Positions 46,864-55,882 of a stretch of 64,000 nucleotides of DNA are shown piece after piece. The notes beneath the pieces are model-generated. The model was not told the origin of the DNA. It searched no databases and worked only from the letters and a program-made list of their open reading frames with translations. Every line of letters begins with the position of its first letter. Position 1 is the first letter of the stretch. The position numbers and the translations under genes are program-made. The stretch is from Cryomorphaceae bacterium 1068 (GTDB taxonomy: Bacteria; Bacteroidota; Bacteroidia; Flavobacteriales_D; Cryomorphaceae), in NCBI GenBank assembly GCA_027214385.1, contig JAPVXR010000003.1:310001-374000 (forward strand). The letters are read 5' to 3'.

Positions 46864-46884
46864 ACACGAAAAGCTTTGTCGTGT
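46864..46884. promoter_or_regulatory. 21-bp palindrome upstream of the protease operon
   Basis: ACACGA (46864-46869) and TCGTGT (46879-46884) are inverted around AAAGCTTTG, about 50 bp before the M36 start codon. A near -7 element (TATCTTTC on the minus strand) lies between the palindrome and the gene, so the palindrome occupies the -33 region. Candidate operator; no regulator is known. Confidence 0.4.
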
Positions 46885-46895
46885 TTATGACATGT

Positions 46896-46927
46896 ATAGG
46901 ATTGTTAAAGTTTTATGGTAATCCTAT
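46896..46927. repeat. inverted repeat in the 230-bp gap before the protease gene
   Basis: ATAGGATT (46896-46903) and AATCCTAT (46920-46927) form an 8-bp stem with a 16-nt loop. There is no T tract on either strand. The role is unknown. Confidence 0.3.
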
Positions 46928-46990
46928 GTTTATTGGTTTATGATTAGTCCGTTTGCCAGAAATGGTTAATTCATATGAATCAAAACAGAC

Positions 46991-47022
46991 AAAGGCTTCC
47001 ATATTGCAGTATGGAAGCCTTT
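46991..47022 (-). terminator. intrinsic terminator after the TonB-C-like gene
   Basis: A perfect 13-bp stem (46991-47003 with 47010-47022) and 6-nt loop, 23 bp past the stop. On the minus strand TTTGTCTGTTTTG follows. Confidence 0.88.
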
Positions 47023-47045
47023 GTAATCTCGAGCTGAATGTGTTT

Positions 47046-47897
47046 TTAACAACCCACCATTCCAAAAGATAATACCAATACCTGATCAATCTTTTCACCA
47101 TTGGCGTTTTCAGCCGGCTCCCATTTTCCCGGAAGGTTACTTACCAAGCTGATGATGGCTTCATCAATTCTTGAATAACCAGACGTTCGGTCAAGTAATG
47201 CATCTTCAACAATTCCATCCTTAGTTACGGTGAATGAAAGCTTTGCCAGTTGCAATTTCTTTTCGTCTAGATTGTAAATATTCTTTTCATTCTCTTGTCT
47301 TATATAGGACAGTAAACCATCTTTTCCTCCCTCATACGATGCCTGTATTTTTGGAACAATAGTCATATGCGGGCGATAAATATTTTCTTCTCTTGCAATC
47401 ATTTCCTTGTCATCTGTCTTCAATTCTGCTCTTAGCAAAAAATGAGAAGAGTAATCCATGGACTTCATTATTTTCAATTGCTCTTTCGATAATTTCTCAC
47501 CCTCTCCATAAAATCTATCCTCCGTTTGAACATCATCCTCAATTATTATTAAAGTTGTCGAACCAACACCGTCGTATAGTTTAATCTCTTTTCTATCAAT
47601 GAAATCTGAGACATTTCTGGCCTTTGATAAATCTTCTTTGGTAATGGGGTTGAATCTAGTACCGAAGTCGTAGAAGAAATCGGTTAATGTTTTGGGCTTT
47701 GTGATTTCGGTGATGGAATTGGTAGATGAAAATACAGCTTGACAGGAAGCTTTCGAGACAGATTTTACCGATTCTTCAATGGGTTCGCAAGGACTTTCTA
47801 CCACCTTTTGGTTCAATTCGTTGTCTTTTATAAATCCAAAAGCAGTTAATCCTGCCGCAAATGCGAGTGTACTAATAATGAGAAGATGCTTTTTCAT
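47046..47897 (-). CDS. TonB C-terminal-like periplasmic protein
   Basis: 283 residues from ATG 47897 (MKKHLLIISTLAFAAGLTAFGF, one N-terminal membrane anchor or signal). The start is chosen over the frame start at 47924 because a -7 element sits there. The last ~85 residues (LAKLSFTVTKDGIVEDALLDRTSGYSRIDEAI...WEPAENANGEKIDQVLVLSF) resemble the TonB C-terminal domain that contacts TonB-dependent receptors, but there is no proline-rich spacer. Single gene with its own terminator. It may be an accessory TonB-like protein or an unrelated user of the same fold. Confidence 0.7.
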   Translation of the reverse strand: MKKHLLIISTLAFAAGLTAFGFIKDNELNQKVVESPCEPIEESVKSVSKASCQAVFSSTNSITEITKPKTLTDFFYDFGTRFNPITKEDLSKARNVSDFIDRKEIKLYDGVGSTTLIIIEDDVQTEDRFYGEGEKLSKEQLKIMKSMDYSSHFLLRAELKTDDKEMIAREENIYRPHMTIVPKIQASYEGGKDGLLSYIRQENEKNIYNLDEKKLQLAKLSFTVTKDGIVEDALLDRTSGYSRIDEAIISLVSNLPGKWEPAENANGEKIDQVLVLSFGMVGC

Positions 47898-47922
47898 ATT
47901 CGTCTTGTTTAATGTTTGAACC

Positions 47923-47930
47923 AAATGTAT
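47923..47930 (-). promoter_or_regulatory. probable -7 element for the TonB-C-like gene
   Basis: Reads TACATTTG on the minus strand, a perfect TAnnTTTG, 25 bp before ATG 47897. No TTTG stands at the 19-bp spacing. Confidence 0.45.
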
Positions 47931-48025
47931 CGCAGATGAATTGCGAAAGATTCGAATCCCTGTAAAAGGATGTAAACCGTTTGTAAAACTTTAAGAAAGA
48001 CTTGATAACATTAGACCTTAGCAGC

Positions 48026-48754
48026 TTATATGGCTTCTACGAACGCATAGGCCAAAGCTGCTAAAACACCTCCTGTGAGCGGAGCAATAATCGGAATCCA
48101 GGAGTATGACCAATCGCTTTTTCCCTTATTCTTTAGAGGAAGTATGGCGTGCATGATGCGCGGACCGAAATCACGAGCGGGATTGATAGCGTAGCCTGTA
48201 GGTCCGCCCAGGCTGAAGCCAATACCAACTACCAATAGTGCGACCGGCAATGCATCCAATGATCCCAGTGAAACTGCTTCACCTGAGAAGTTTCCTCCTG
48301 CGATAAAAAACACACCGAAAACCAAAGCAAACGTCCCGATGAACTCCGTAGCAAAATTCCAAAACGGATTGCGGATTGCTGGTGAAGTGCAAAAGGTGGC
48401 CCTCAAAGCTTCTTGATCTTCCGTGGCGTCATATTGCTTTTTGTAGGTCAACCATACCAGGGTGTTTCCAAACATAGCTCCCAGAACTTGAGCAAGCATA
48501 TAACCTGGTACCAATTGCCAATCAAATTTTCCAGCCGTGGCCAATCCAATGGTTACAGCAGGATTGATATGTGCTCCACTTTTTCCTGCGCTGACATAAA
48601 CCGCTACAAAGACTGCGATACCCCAAGCTGTAGCTATTCCTACCCAGCCCAGATCAGATCCTTTAGTACCTTTCAGCACCAGGTTGGCCACTACGCCATT
48701 CCCAAAAAGAATCAGAATGGCAGTACCGATAAATTCGAATAGATAGGCTGTCAT
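48026..48754 (-). CDS. glpF: glycerol uptake facilitator (aquaglyceroporin)
   Basis: 242 residues, six membrane helices and two half-helices with the paired NPA boxes INPAVTIG (~63) and INPARDFGPR (~190). The Asp after the second NPAR (NPARDFGP) is the marker of the glycerol-conducting GlpF group rather than water-selective aquaporins. It allows passive entry of glycerol. Last gene of the glpK-glpD-glpF unit, 56 bp after glpD. Confidence 0.93.
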   Translation of the reverse strand: MTAYLFEFIGTAILILFGNGVVANLVLKGTKGSDLGWVGIATAWGIAVFVAVYVSAGKSGAHINPAVTIGLATAGKFDWQLVPGYMLAQVLGAMFGNTLVWLTYKKQYDATEDQEALRATFCTSPAIRNPFWNFATEFIGTFALVFGVFFIAGGNFSGEAVSLGSLDALPVALLVVGIGFSLGGPTGYAINPARDFGPRIMHAILPLKNKGKSDWSYSWIPIIAPLTGGVLAALAYAFVEAI

Positions 48755-48810
48755 TTAGCTGGTGAATATGGGAAAAAAGATCGGCTTACGCTTAAGGTCA
48801 TTGATGGAGA

Positions 48811-50373
48811 TCAGAGAACATACCCCTCGGCAAGTGACTTATACTTCACAATTTCTTTGATAATTCTCTGCTCGTCCCAACCCAAGTGAGGGGCCATGAG
48901 TTCTGCAACTTCTTCGGCCATTTCCATGCTGGCTCGAGCATCTAGGAATAGTGCTCTAACTCTTCTAGCCAAAACGTCCTCAATGGTATGAGCCATTTCT
49001 TCACGCACCGCCCAAACCACCTCTGCCTTGATAAAGTCCAGTTTGGGATGAAGCTTTTCTCCCAACGACGGGTCTTTTTCAATCAGCTTAAGAATTTTAT
49101 GTCGATCACTTCCGTAAAAGCGCAATTGTTCGCCATCGACAATTTCTTCATCGTGACCATGAATGGGCATAAATTTGGTCGACGAACTCCTCTCATCCAG
49201 ATCTGCCACGATGATGGCCTGGTCAATAGCATCCTCTCCCATTTTTCGATAAGTCGTCCATTTTCCTCCTGTCATGGTGATTAAACCCGATAGGGAAACA
49301 ATGATCTTATGTCCCCGAGAAATCTCCTTGGTTTTGGCGCTATCTTCCTTTGGAGCTGCTAAAGGCCTCAAGCCGGCAAATACCGAGAGCACATCTTTTC
49401 GAGAGGGTACCCTAGTCAAATAATCACCGGCCGTTTTGAGAATAAACTCAACTTCTTCATCGAATGCTCTTGGCTCCAGGGACGGCTCTTTCACCATGGT
49501 ATCGGTGGTTCCGACCACTACTTTTCCACACCACGGCACGGCAAAGAGTACTCGCCCATCATCAGTTTTGGGGATAAGGATGGCAGAGTCACCCTGTAAA
49601 AATTCTTTTTCCAATACGATATGAACACCCTGACTAGGAACGATGGTTTTGCGAGATTGGGCATCGTCCATTCGCAGAATATCATCAACGAAAACCCCCG
49701 TTGCATTAATAACCACTTTTGCCTCAACACTATACTCTTGACGCGTTTCTTGGTCTACAGCGGTCACTCCATTGACAATTTCCGCATTTTTGAGCAAACC
49801 CGTTACTTTCATGTGATTCAAAACAGTCCCTTCCAAATCTGCTATGGTCTGGGCCAGGTTGATGGCTAATCGTGAATCGTCAAATTGACCATCTTGGTAA
49901 ATCACTCCTCCTCTCAGTCCTTCTTCTCTTATATTGGGAATGGCCTTCTTGGTTTCTTCTTTGCTGATGCTCACTGATGGACCGAGACCGAGCTTTCCCG
50001 CCATCATATCGTAGACCTTTAAGCCGAGGGTGTAGTATGGGCCTTCCCACCAATCGTAATTGGGAATGACGAAAGTTTGGTTGCTGACCAAGTGAGGAGC
50101 ATTTTTCATCAGCAAACCTCGTTCATGGAGGGCTTCAAAAACGAGTGCAATATCGCCTTGAGCCAAGTAACGCACACCTCCGTGTATCAACTTGGTGCTG
50201 CGACTAGAGGTGCCTTTGGCAAAATCAGCTTGTTCAAGCAAAAGAGTTTTAAATCCGCGGCTCGCTGCCTCTAGTGCTGCTCCCAATCCTGAGGCACCAC
50301 CACCAATAACCAACACATCCCAAGACTTACCTTGGTGAGCACCGAGTTGTTTGATCATCTCTTCTCTCTTCAT
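48811..50373 (-). CDS. glpD: FAD-dependent glycerol-3-phosphate dehydrogenase
   Basis: 520 residues. Membrane-associated flavoenzyme that oxidises glycerol 3-phosphate to dihydroxyacetone phosphate and passes electrons to the quinone pool. N-terminal dinucleotide-binding motif VIGGGASGLGAALEAASRG (~22-40), TSSRSTKLIHGGVRYL (FAD/substrate contact, ~55-70), AVPWCGKVVVGTTD and ITMTGGKWTTYRKMG; the C-terminal helical domain (from ~385) carries WAVREEMAHTIEDVLARR. It lies 23 bp after glpK and is co-transcribed. Confidence 0.95.
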   Translation of the reverse strand: MKREEMIKQLGAHQGKSWDVLVIGGGASGLGAALEAASRGFKTLLLEQADFAKGTSSRSTKLIHGGVRYLAQGDIALVFEALHERGLLMKNAPHLVSNQTFVIPNYDWWEGPYYTLGLKVYDMMAGKLGLGPSVSISKEETKKAIPNIREEGLRGGVIYQDGQFDDSRLAINLAQTIADLEGTVLNHMKVTGLLKNAEIVNGVTAVDQETRQEYSVEAKVVINATGVFVDDILRMDDAQSRKTIVPSQGVHIVLEKEFLQGDSAILIPKTDDGRVLFAVPWCGKVVVGTTDTMVKEPSLEPRAFDEEVEFILKTAGDYLTRVPSRKDVLSVFAGLRPLAAPKEDSAKTKEISRGHKIIVSLSGLITMTGGKWTTYRKMGEDAIDQAIIVADLDERSSSTKFMPIHGHDEEIVDGEQLRFYGSDRHKILKLIEKDPSLGEKLHPKLDFIKAEVVWAVREEMAHTIEDVLARRVRALFLDARASMEMAEEVAELMAPHLGWDEQRIIKEIVKYKSLAEGYVL

Positions 50374-50396
50374 CTTCGTCTCCGTTTATGATCTGT

Positions 50397-51866
50397 TTAA
50401 AGCCAGTCCTTTGATAACTCCACAGCCTTTAGCCATCTGGAATATTTTGCCTTGCGTTCGCTCACGTCCATATTTGGTTTAAATACTTTATCTTCTTGCC
50501 ATTGGCTCTTAAGCTCGTTGAGCGTCCAGAAGTTTACTGCTAAACCTGCTAAATACGCGGCCCCTAGTGCAGTTGTTTCGTGCATTTGTGGTCTCACCAC
50601 ATTAATGTCGAGAATATCCGCTTGAAATTGCATCAAGGCATCATTTACGGCTGCGCCACCATCCACTCTAACTTCTTTTATGGGAATCTCAGCATCACCT
50701 TGCATCGCTTCCATTACGTCTTTTGATTGGTAACAAATGGCTTCCAGAGCTGCTCTCGCAATATGGCCCTTTTTCGTTCCTCTGGATATTCCCGCGATGA
50801 TTCCTCGAGCATACTGATTCCAGTGCGGAGCGCCCAGTCCTGCAAAAGCAGGCACCATAAACACCCCACCATTGTCGGGGACGGATTTCGCGAGCTTCTC
50901 AATGTCTTCCGAAGTTCGGATAAAGTCCATTTCATCACGCATCCACTGCACTACTGCCCCTGCGATAAAAATGCTGCCTTCCAGGGCATAAATAGTCTTT
51001 CCGCCTATTTGCCAGGCGATGGTCGTCAATAAGTTGTTTTTGGAAGCAACAGGTTTTTCGCCGGTATTGGCCATCAGGAAGCAGCCTGTGCCGTATGTGT
51101 TTTTGACCATTCCCGGATCCAATGCCATTTGCCCGAAAAGGCTAGCTTGTTGATCGCCGGCTATACCGGCAATGGGTATTCCAAAGCTGCTGTCGCCATA
51201 AACTTCACTGCTTGACTTCACCACAGGAAGTAGACTGTTGGGAATGTCCAGAAGTTCCAACAGCTCATCATCCCATTGTAATGTATGAATGTTGTAAAGC
51301 ATGGTACGGCTGGCATTCGACACATCAGTGATGTGCAGCTTTCCCTTGGTGAGCTTCCAAATCAGCCAGGAGTCAACAGTACCGAAAGCCAACTCCCCTG
51401 CTTCGGCTCTTTCGCGAGCTCCTTTCACGTTGTCAAGTATCCACTTGAGCTTGGTACCTGAGAAATAGGAATCGATCACCAATCCCGTTTTTGACTGAAT
51501 CAATTCGGCGTGGCCTCTGTCGCGAAGCTCATCGCAGAATTCGGATGTACGCCGATCTTGCCATACTATGGCGTTGTGAACGGGTTTGCCAGTTTTCCGA
51601 TCCCAAAGAACAGTCGTTTCCCTTTGATTTGTTATTCCAATAGCAGCAATGTCGGAAATGTCTATTCCCAATTTTGCCGTGGCCTCTGTGACCACTGATT
51701 TTTGAGATGACCAGATTTCAACAGGATCGTGTTCTACCCAACCCGATTGAGGAAAGTATTGTTTAAACTCCTTTTGGGCTATTGCGACAATTTCTCCGGA
51801 GTGATCTACCACAATGGCTCGAGAGCTGGTGGTTCCTTGATCTAGGGATAAAATATACTTGGACAT
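50397..51866 (-). CDS. glpK: glycerol kinase
   Basis: 489 residues, FGGY family. Phosphorylates glycerol to glycerol 3-phosphate, trapping it in the cell. [13 protein letters not shown] at the N-terminus binds phosphate, [19 protein letters not shown] (~77-95) contacts glycerol with the conserved Arg, [13 protein letters not shown] (~240) holds the catalytic Asp, and the C-terminal FGGY signature region ([18 protein letters not shown]) is complete. First gene of the glp operon. Confidence 0.96.
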   Translation of the reverse strand: MSKYILSLDQGTTSSRAIVVDHSGEIVAIAQKEFKQYFPQSGWVEHDPVEIWSSQKSVVTEATAKLGIDISDIAAIGITNQRETTVLWDRKTGKPVHNAIVWQDRRTSEFCDELRDRGHAELIQSKTGLVIDSYFSGTKLKWILDNVKGARERAEAGELAFGTVDSWLIWKLTKGKLHITDVSNASRTMLYNIHTLQWDDELLELLDIPNSLLPVVKSSSEVYGDSSFGIPIAGIAGDQQASLFGQMALDPGMVKNTYGTGCFLMANTGEKPVASKNNLLTTIAWQIGGKTIYALEGSIFIAGAVVQWMRDEMDFIRTSEDIEKLAKSVPDNGGVFMVPAFAGLGAPHWNQYARGIIAGISRGTKKGHIARAALEAICYQSKDVMEAMQGDAEIPIKEVRVDGGAAVNDALMQFQADILDINVVRPQMHETTALGAAYLAGLAVNFWTLNELKSQWQEDKVFKPNMDVSERKAKYSRWLKAVELSKDWL

Positions 51867-51884
51867 TATTCAGATATCAGTGAT

Positions 51885-51960
51885 GAATGAACAATGTACA
51901 ATTAGGAATTAGCAATTCAGAATGTTCAATTAAGAATTAAGAATTTGCAATTAGGAATGA
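51885..51960. repeat. AT-rich imperfect direct repeats before glpK
   Basis: CAATTAGGAAT occurs at 51899-51909 and 51948-51958, with related CAATTCAGAA and CAATTAAGAATTAAGAATT between. The unit is ~10-14 bp and looks like a short degenerate tandem array in the promoter region. Confidence 0.6.
51891..51921 (-). promoter_or_regulatory. weak candidate promoter for the glp operon
   Basis: On the minus strand TCTG (51918-51921) and TACATTGT (51891-51898) are 19 bp apart. Each differs from TTTG or TAnnTTTG by one or two bases. It sits inside the AT-rich repeat. Confidence 0.3.
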
Positions 51961-51985
51961 CTTAAATATCGGCACTAGCCAATGA

Positions 51986-52219
51986 CTATTTCGGTTCAAT
52001 TTTTTCTTCGTCCTTTTGGTTCAAGTCCATTTTACCTCTTCTTCTAAATATCCAGACGAACAAAAAACCCTGAAACATTCCCCAAAGTAAGAAGGTCAAC
52101 AAAAACTCACCTAGCGAGAACTCTCCCACATCCCGGAACTTCCAAATAGACATCAGTGCAGCCTAAAGACCACCTGAAACGAAGAATGCGACAAAGAATA
52201 CTTTGACTTCTTTTTTCAT
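51986..52219 (-). pseudogene. small membrane protein gene with an in-frame TAG
   Basis: One frame of 77 codons from ATG 52219 to TAG 51986-51988, interrupted by TAG at codon 19 (52163-52165). Before it: MKKEVKVFFVAFFVSGGL; after it: AALMSIWKFRDVGEFS, a second hydrophobic helix (FLLTFLLWGMFQGFLFVWIF), a stop-transfer RRRGK and a charged tail. It looks like a two-helix small membrane protein whose first helix is cut; a TGG-to-TAG change would explain it. Translation from an internal ATG at codon 23 would give 55 residues with one helix. No family is recognised. Besides this, the 410-bp gap between glpK and the cyclase holds only the AT-rich repeats. Confidence 0.65.
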
Positions 52220-52274
52220 GAATCTCAATTAACCCTAAACTCTTTTTCCAAGCTTAATTATACCGTTCTCTTTA

Positions 52275-54194
52275 CTAAACCATCTCATCTGCACTTTTAA
52301 ACTTCAAAATTTTGATTGGTTCGGATCTACCCTTGACAAAGACTTCAGCAAATCCCTCCTCAGGAACTTTAAAACTCTCTAATTGGGTGTAAACCTCTTC
52401 GGTGAAAATGAGCTGACTGCCGTACTCTTTGTTAAGCTGCTCTACTCGACTGGCGATGATAACAGGGTTTCCCGTAACGGAGTACTGCCTTCTGGTTTTA
52501 CTTCCAACATTACCTGTAACTACATCACCCGCATGGAGCCCAATCCCGATTTTAATTTCCGGGATGAGTCCCTTTTTAATTCTATCGGCCAAATCAGTGA
52601 GAATCTGCTTGGCAGTGAGAAGGGCATTTTGGCAATCATTGCCATGAGATATCGGAGCACCGAAAGTGGCCATAAAGCCATCGCCCAGCAGCTGATTGAT
52701 GTTCCCGTGATTCTGCTCGACGGCTTCGATCATGGGACCGAAAACAGTATTCTGAAAACTGATAAGCTTCTCGGGACTCATCTTTTCGGCTATAGGCGTA
52801 AAGCCTCGGATATCCAAGAACATGATGCATACGAAGCGCTTCTTCCCCACTCCATCAGTACCGTGCTGCATGAGCTCTGTAGCGATATCACCTGAAAGTT
52901 GCTCTTTTAAAAGATTGGTGATCTTTTTTTCAGCAGAGACCAACTTGCTCTTCGTATGGTCCAACTCATTGTATGTGATTGTCAATTTTTGGTGCTCCTT
53001 TCGCTTAGCAGAGTAGAAATAGTAAATCACGACGGCGCTTCCGAAAATCAGTAGTGCGATCATCAATAAGATATTTTTAAAACGCTTTTGCTTCTCTTTT
53101 TCCCGCTCAATCTCATTTACATTGAGATCAGCTATACGCTTTTGCTGCTTCAGGAGGATTATTTCATTATTTGTCTTGGTTTTCTCGACCTCTAGTTTCA
53201 GACTATCCGTTTCAATTTTTCGAGAAAGCTCGTGGTACATCTTTTCGTATATAAGAGCCTCATCGTACTGCTCTTTGGAAGTAAGTTCACCAGCCATCCT
53301 TTTGAGTTCTGACCTACTTTGGCGCATAGCATTAAGGCTATCTTCAGAAATCGTCTCCGAATCCATTGTACTTAGTGTGGATACGGACGCCTTTTGACTT
53401 GAATCGAATTGATCTTGAATCTCGATTTCCAGAATGGCATCGTTCAAGAATTTTTGAGCTTCCACGTGCTCGTCCAATGAATCTAAAAGGGCGGCTATTT
53501 TGAGTTGAAAGAGTTTGATTCTTTCCGAATCGCCTTCGTTTCTGAGTAGGTTGATTACCTGCTTGTAGTTGTCAATGGCTCCTTGATAATCCCCTTTGTT
53601 CTCTTTGAGTTCGGCTTTTTTGACTTCAGTCTGAATGGCTATATTATTAGCTGTATAGTCGATCACTCGGCCCACTTTTATATCCCCAAACGTTTTGGAA
53701 AAGAGCGATTCCTTAATTTCACCCGAGTCAATTAATTCTTGAATTTGGATTAAATAATCATCTGCTTCATTTTTATAAGCCATATGATTGATTTCGATGG
53801 CAATGGATTTCGCCTTGAGGAGACTTTCTCGAGAATCGAAAAAATCCTCTCGACGGTATAAAATTTTCCCCAGAAGCAAGTGAGCGCTCACTTGTTCATA
53901 GCGCTGATTTTGATCGACGACGGTATTGCTTTCTACAAAAATTTGATCGCCAAGTGGCGCTGCCTGCTTGGCATATTTGTATGCCTTGGATTCATCCAAA
54001 TCAAAGTAGTATTGCGCCAGTGTATTCAGCGCTTTCAGCTTGTCTAGGCCGTAAAGGTGCTTTTGTTCCTGCTCAATAGCTGCAATGGTTGAGCCTTGAG
54101 CTAATGCCATAGAATTTGCCAAAAAGCAAAAAATCAGAACAACAGAACTCAACAGCACCATCGGACAAACTCGAGACCTTTTGCGGGTGATCAT
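52275..54194 (-). CDS. TPR-containing class III adenylate/guanylate cyclase-like protein
   Basis: 639 residues. Signal/anchor at the N-terminus (LLSSVVLIFCFLANSMALAQ), a periplasmic helical TPR-like region (~35-330), a long coiled coil, one membrane helix (~373-393, ILLMIALLIFGSAVVIYYFY), a short coiled signalling helix and a C-terminal cyclase domain (~430-600). The metal-binding Asp residues (CIMFLDIRGFT and LLGDGFMATFG) and the late Arg (IIASRVEQ) are present. The usual purine-selecting Lys is Gln (INQLLGD), and the catalytic Asn of VNxAxR is Ile (GNPVIIASR). It may make cyclic nucleotide in response to a periplasmic signal, or have an altered activity. Confidence 0.82.
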   Translation of the reverse strand: MITRKRSRVCPMVLLSSVVLIFCFLANSMALAQGSTIAAIEQEQKHLYGLDKLKALNTLAQYYFDLDESKAYKYAKQAAPLGDQIFVESNTVVDQNQRYEQVSAHLLLGKILYRREDFFDSRESLLKAKSIAIEINHMAYKNEADDYLIQIQELIDSGEIKESLFSKTFGDIKVGRVIDYTANNIAIQTEVKKAELKENKGDYQGAIDNYKQVINLLRNEGDSERIKLFQLKIAALLDSLDEHVEAQKFLNDAILEIEIQDQFDSSQKASVSTLSTMDSETISEDSLNAMRQSRSELKRMAGELTSKEQYDEALIYEKMYHELSRKIETDSLKLEVEKTKTNNEIILLKQQKRIADLNVNEIEREKEKQKRFKNILLMIALLIFGSAVVIYYFYSAKRKEHQKLTITYNELDHTKSKLVSAEKKITNLLKEQLSGDIATELMQHGTDGVGKKRFVCIMFLDIRGFTPIAEKMSPEKLISFQNTVFGPMIEAVEQNHGNINQLLGDGFMATFGAPISHGNDCQNALLTAKQILTDLADRIKKGLIPEIKIGIGLHAGDVVTGNVGSKTRRQYSVTGNPVIIASRVEQLNKEYGSQLIFTEEVYTQLESFKVPEEGFAEVFVKGRSEPIKILKFKSADEMV

Positions 54195-54293
54195 CTAAAA
54201 CGGTTGATTAAGAATGGCAGAGTCAAATATAAGACTCCATTTCCGGACATCGCGCGCGGCCGAAAATGTCAAAGAGAGTTGGCAGTTATGCAC

Positions 54294-55274
54294 TTACTGA
54301 TACTTCTTTCTCATCTCATCGATGAAATCAGCGGACATATAAAAGATATTCAATTGTCCGTTGTCATACGAATTGAATTTTTCGCGGACTTCAGCTAGTC
54401 CCGCTCCTGAACTTGATTCAAATTCGCGACTCATCCTGGCACTGGCGAAAATGAAAAAATCTCCGTCCGTAGTAACATAAGGACACATCTCATGTGCGTC
54501 GGAGTTGATCGGCGCGCCCAAATTCTCAGGCGCCGTCCACTCACCGTCAATATTAAAACTAATGTACAAGTCACCCCGCCCAAGCGAATTATTGTACCCT
54601 CGGTAAATCAGGTAGCTTTCATCCGGAGAAATGAATGGATCTCCTTCTCCATTGCTCGTATTCAAAAGGCTATCCAAAAGAACTACGTCATGTTCATTCT
54701 TATTGGGTATGGCTTTGTACATATCGCCTGTATCCCAAATATTGAAGTACATCAATCCATTGCTAGTCATTGAACTGTAATATGTACTCCTTGAGTCGAG
54801 CCAAACGAGATTTGGCGCACTCCATGAAGAATCAGTTCGTTCGATGTACCAGATATTGGTCTTTCCCTCTTCAGCGCCACTGGAGATAGGCCTTTCAGAG
54901 GAGAAATAAAGTCGATTGCCGTCAGGCGAAAAGAGTGGATCGTATTCAGAGTATTCTCCGGAAAATTCTGCCACTCTTGGTTGCGACCAATTACCTGATT
55001 CATCCATTTCGGTGTAGGAAATAATTCCCAAACCAGGAGAATAAGTAGTAAAATAAAACTCATCGCCGTCAGGAGAGAACGTTCCATTGTATTCATCAAG
55101 GGGACTCGCAATTAAATCCGGGTTGAGGAGTTTGGGAGTGGAGGTCTTGATCATCCCCATAAAAGCTCCAAGGCCATTGACAGAATCGGCCTTATTTTCA
55201 TTTTCGCCTTTACAGCCAAAAAGTATTATGGCTAAAACAAATAGAGCTAACGATTTATTCACCTTCCTATTCAT
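54294..55274 (-). CDS. PD40/WD40-like beta-propeller lipoprotein
   Basis: 326 residues. Signal with lipobox ending LFGC (LALFVLAIILFGCKG), then repeated PD40 units: FSPDGDEFYFTTY, FSPDGNRLYFSSERP, ISPDESYLIYRGY and VTTDGDFFIFASAR. This is the TolB-type six-bladed propeller signature. Family members are periplasmic or surface propellers of unknown ligand. The stop precedes the cyclase by ~100 bp, and the gene begins 2 bp after the PH-domain gene, so those two are one transcript. Confidence 0.82.
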   Translation of the reverse strand: MNRKVNKSLALFVLAIILFGCKGENENKADSVNGLGAFMGMIKTSTPKLLNPDLIASPLDEYNGTFSPDGDEFYFTTYSPGLGIISYTEMDESGNWSQPRVAEFSGEYSEYDPLFSPDGNRLYFSSERPISSGAEEGKTNIWYIERTDSSWSAPNLVWLDSRSTYYSSMTSNGLMYFNIWDTGDMYKAIPNKNEHDVVLLDSLLNTSNGEGDPFISPDESYLIYRGYNNSLGRGDLYISFNIDGEWTAPENLGAPINSDAHEMCPYVTTDGDFFIFASARMSREFESSSGAGLAEVREKFNSYDNGQLNIFYMSADFIDEMRKKYQ

Positions 55275-55276
55275 CT

Positions 55277-55810
55277 CTATTTATTCTTAATCTCCTCGAG
55301 CAATCCCTTGATGTCTTTGAGAACATCCATAAGCTCATTACTGTCTGATTGTGCAGGCTGATGACCATAATTCTTTTCAGCGCGAATAACTTCTCGCTGT
55401 TCCAAAACAGCTTCTTTAAAATCATTGGTATCAATGATACCCACTAGCTTCATATCACTACCCTGCGGATTGCTCTGGCCGGCTGTTTCTATTTTGAGTA
55501 TGCGCAGGTCTAACCAACGCAATATAGGATTGTCAATGAAAGTAAGGTCTTGAATATTCTCAAGAGGAATCGTCTTTTCTACCCTAAACAACACACCTTT
55601 TTTGAACTCCAAATTTCTATCAGTCAATTGACACATAAGGCCTTTGTAGTGCCTGCGCGAATAATATTGACCAAAGCCCAAGAACCAAAAAATGAGTAAA
55701 GGGATACCAATAAATGAGATAGTAAGAAGGAACGCCACCATAATGAATTGGTACGTTCTTATTTTGGGATTGAATTCGGCTACCCTAAGTACTCGAGTGG
55801 TTGCGGCCAT
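55277..55810 (-). CDS. bacterial PH (bPH2) domain membrane protein
   Basis: 177 residues. One or two membrane helices at ~22-45 (IMVAFLLTISFIGIPLLIFWFLGFG), followed by a bPH2-type domain (YSRRHYKGLMCQLTDRNLEFKKGVLFRVEKTIPLENIQDLTFIDNPILRWLDLRILKIETAG). C-terminal cytoplasmic coiled tail (MDVLKDIKGLLEEIKNK). The family is widespread (YdbS/YdbT-like) with no fixed function. It is translationally close to the PD40 lipoprotein gene. Confidence 0.82.
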   Translation of the reverse strand: MAATTRVLRVAEFNPKIRTYQFIMVAFLLTISFIGIPLLIFWFLGFGQYYSRRHYKGLMCQLTDRNLEFKKGVLFRVEKTIPLENIQDLTFIDNPILRWLDLRILKIETAGQSNPQGSDMKLVGIIDTNDFKEAVLEQREVIRAEKNYGHQPAQSDSNELMDVLKDIKGLLEEIKNK

Positions 55811-55882
55811 GATTGATGATTAAAGCGGTTGATTGTTGGAGAAAAACAGAATGAAACAAACACTTCGACCTTTCGAAGGTGA

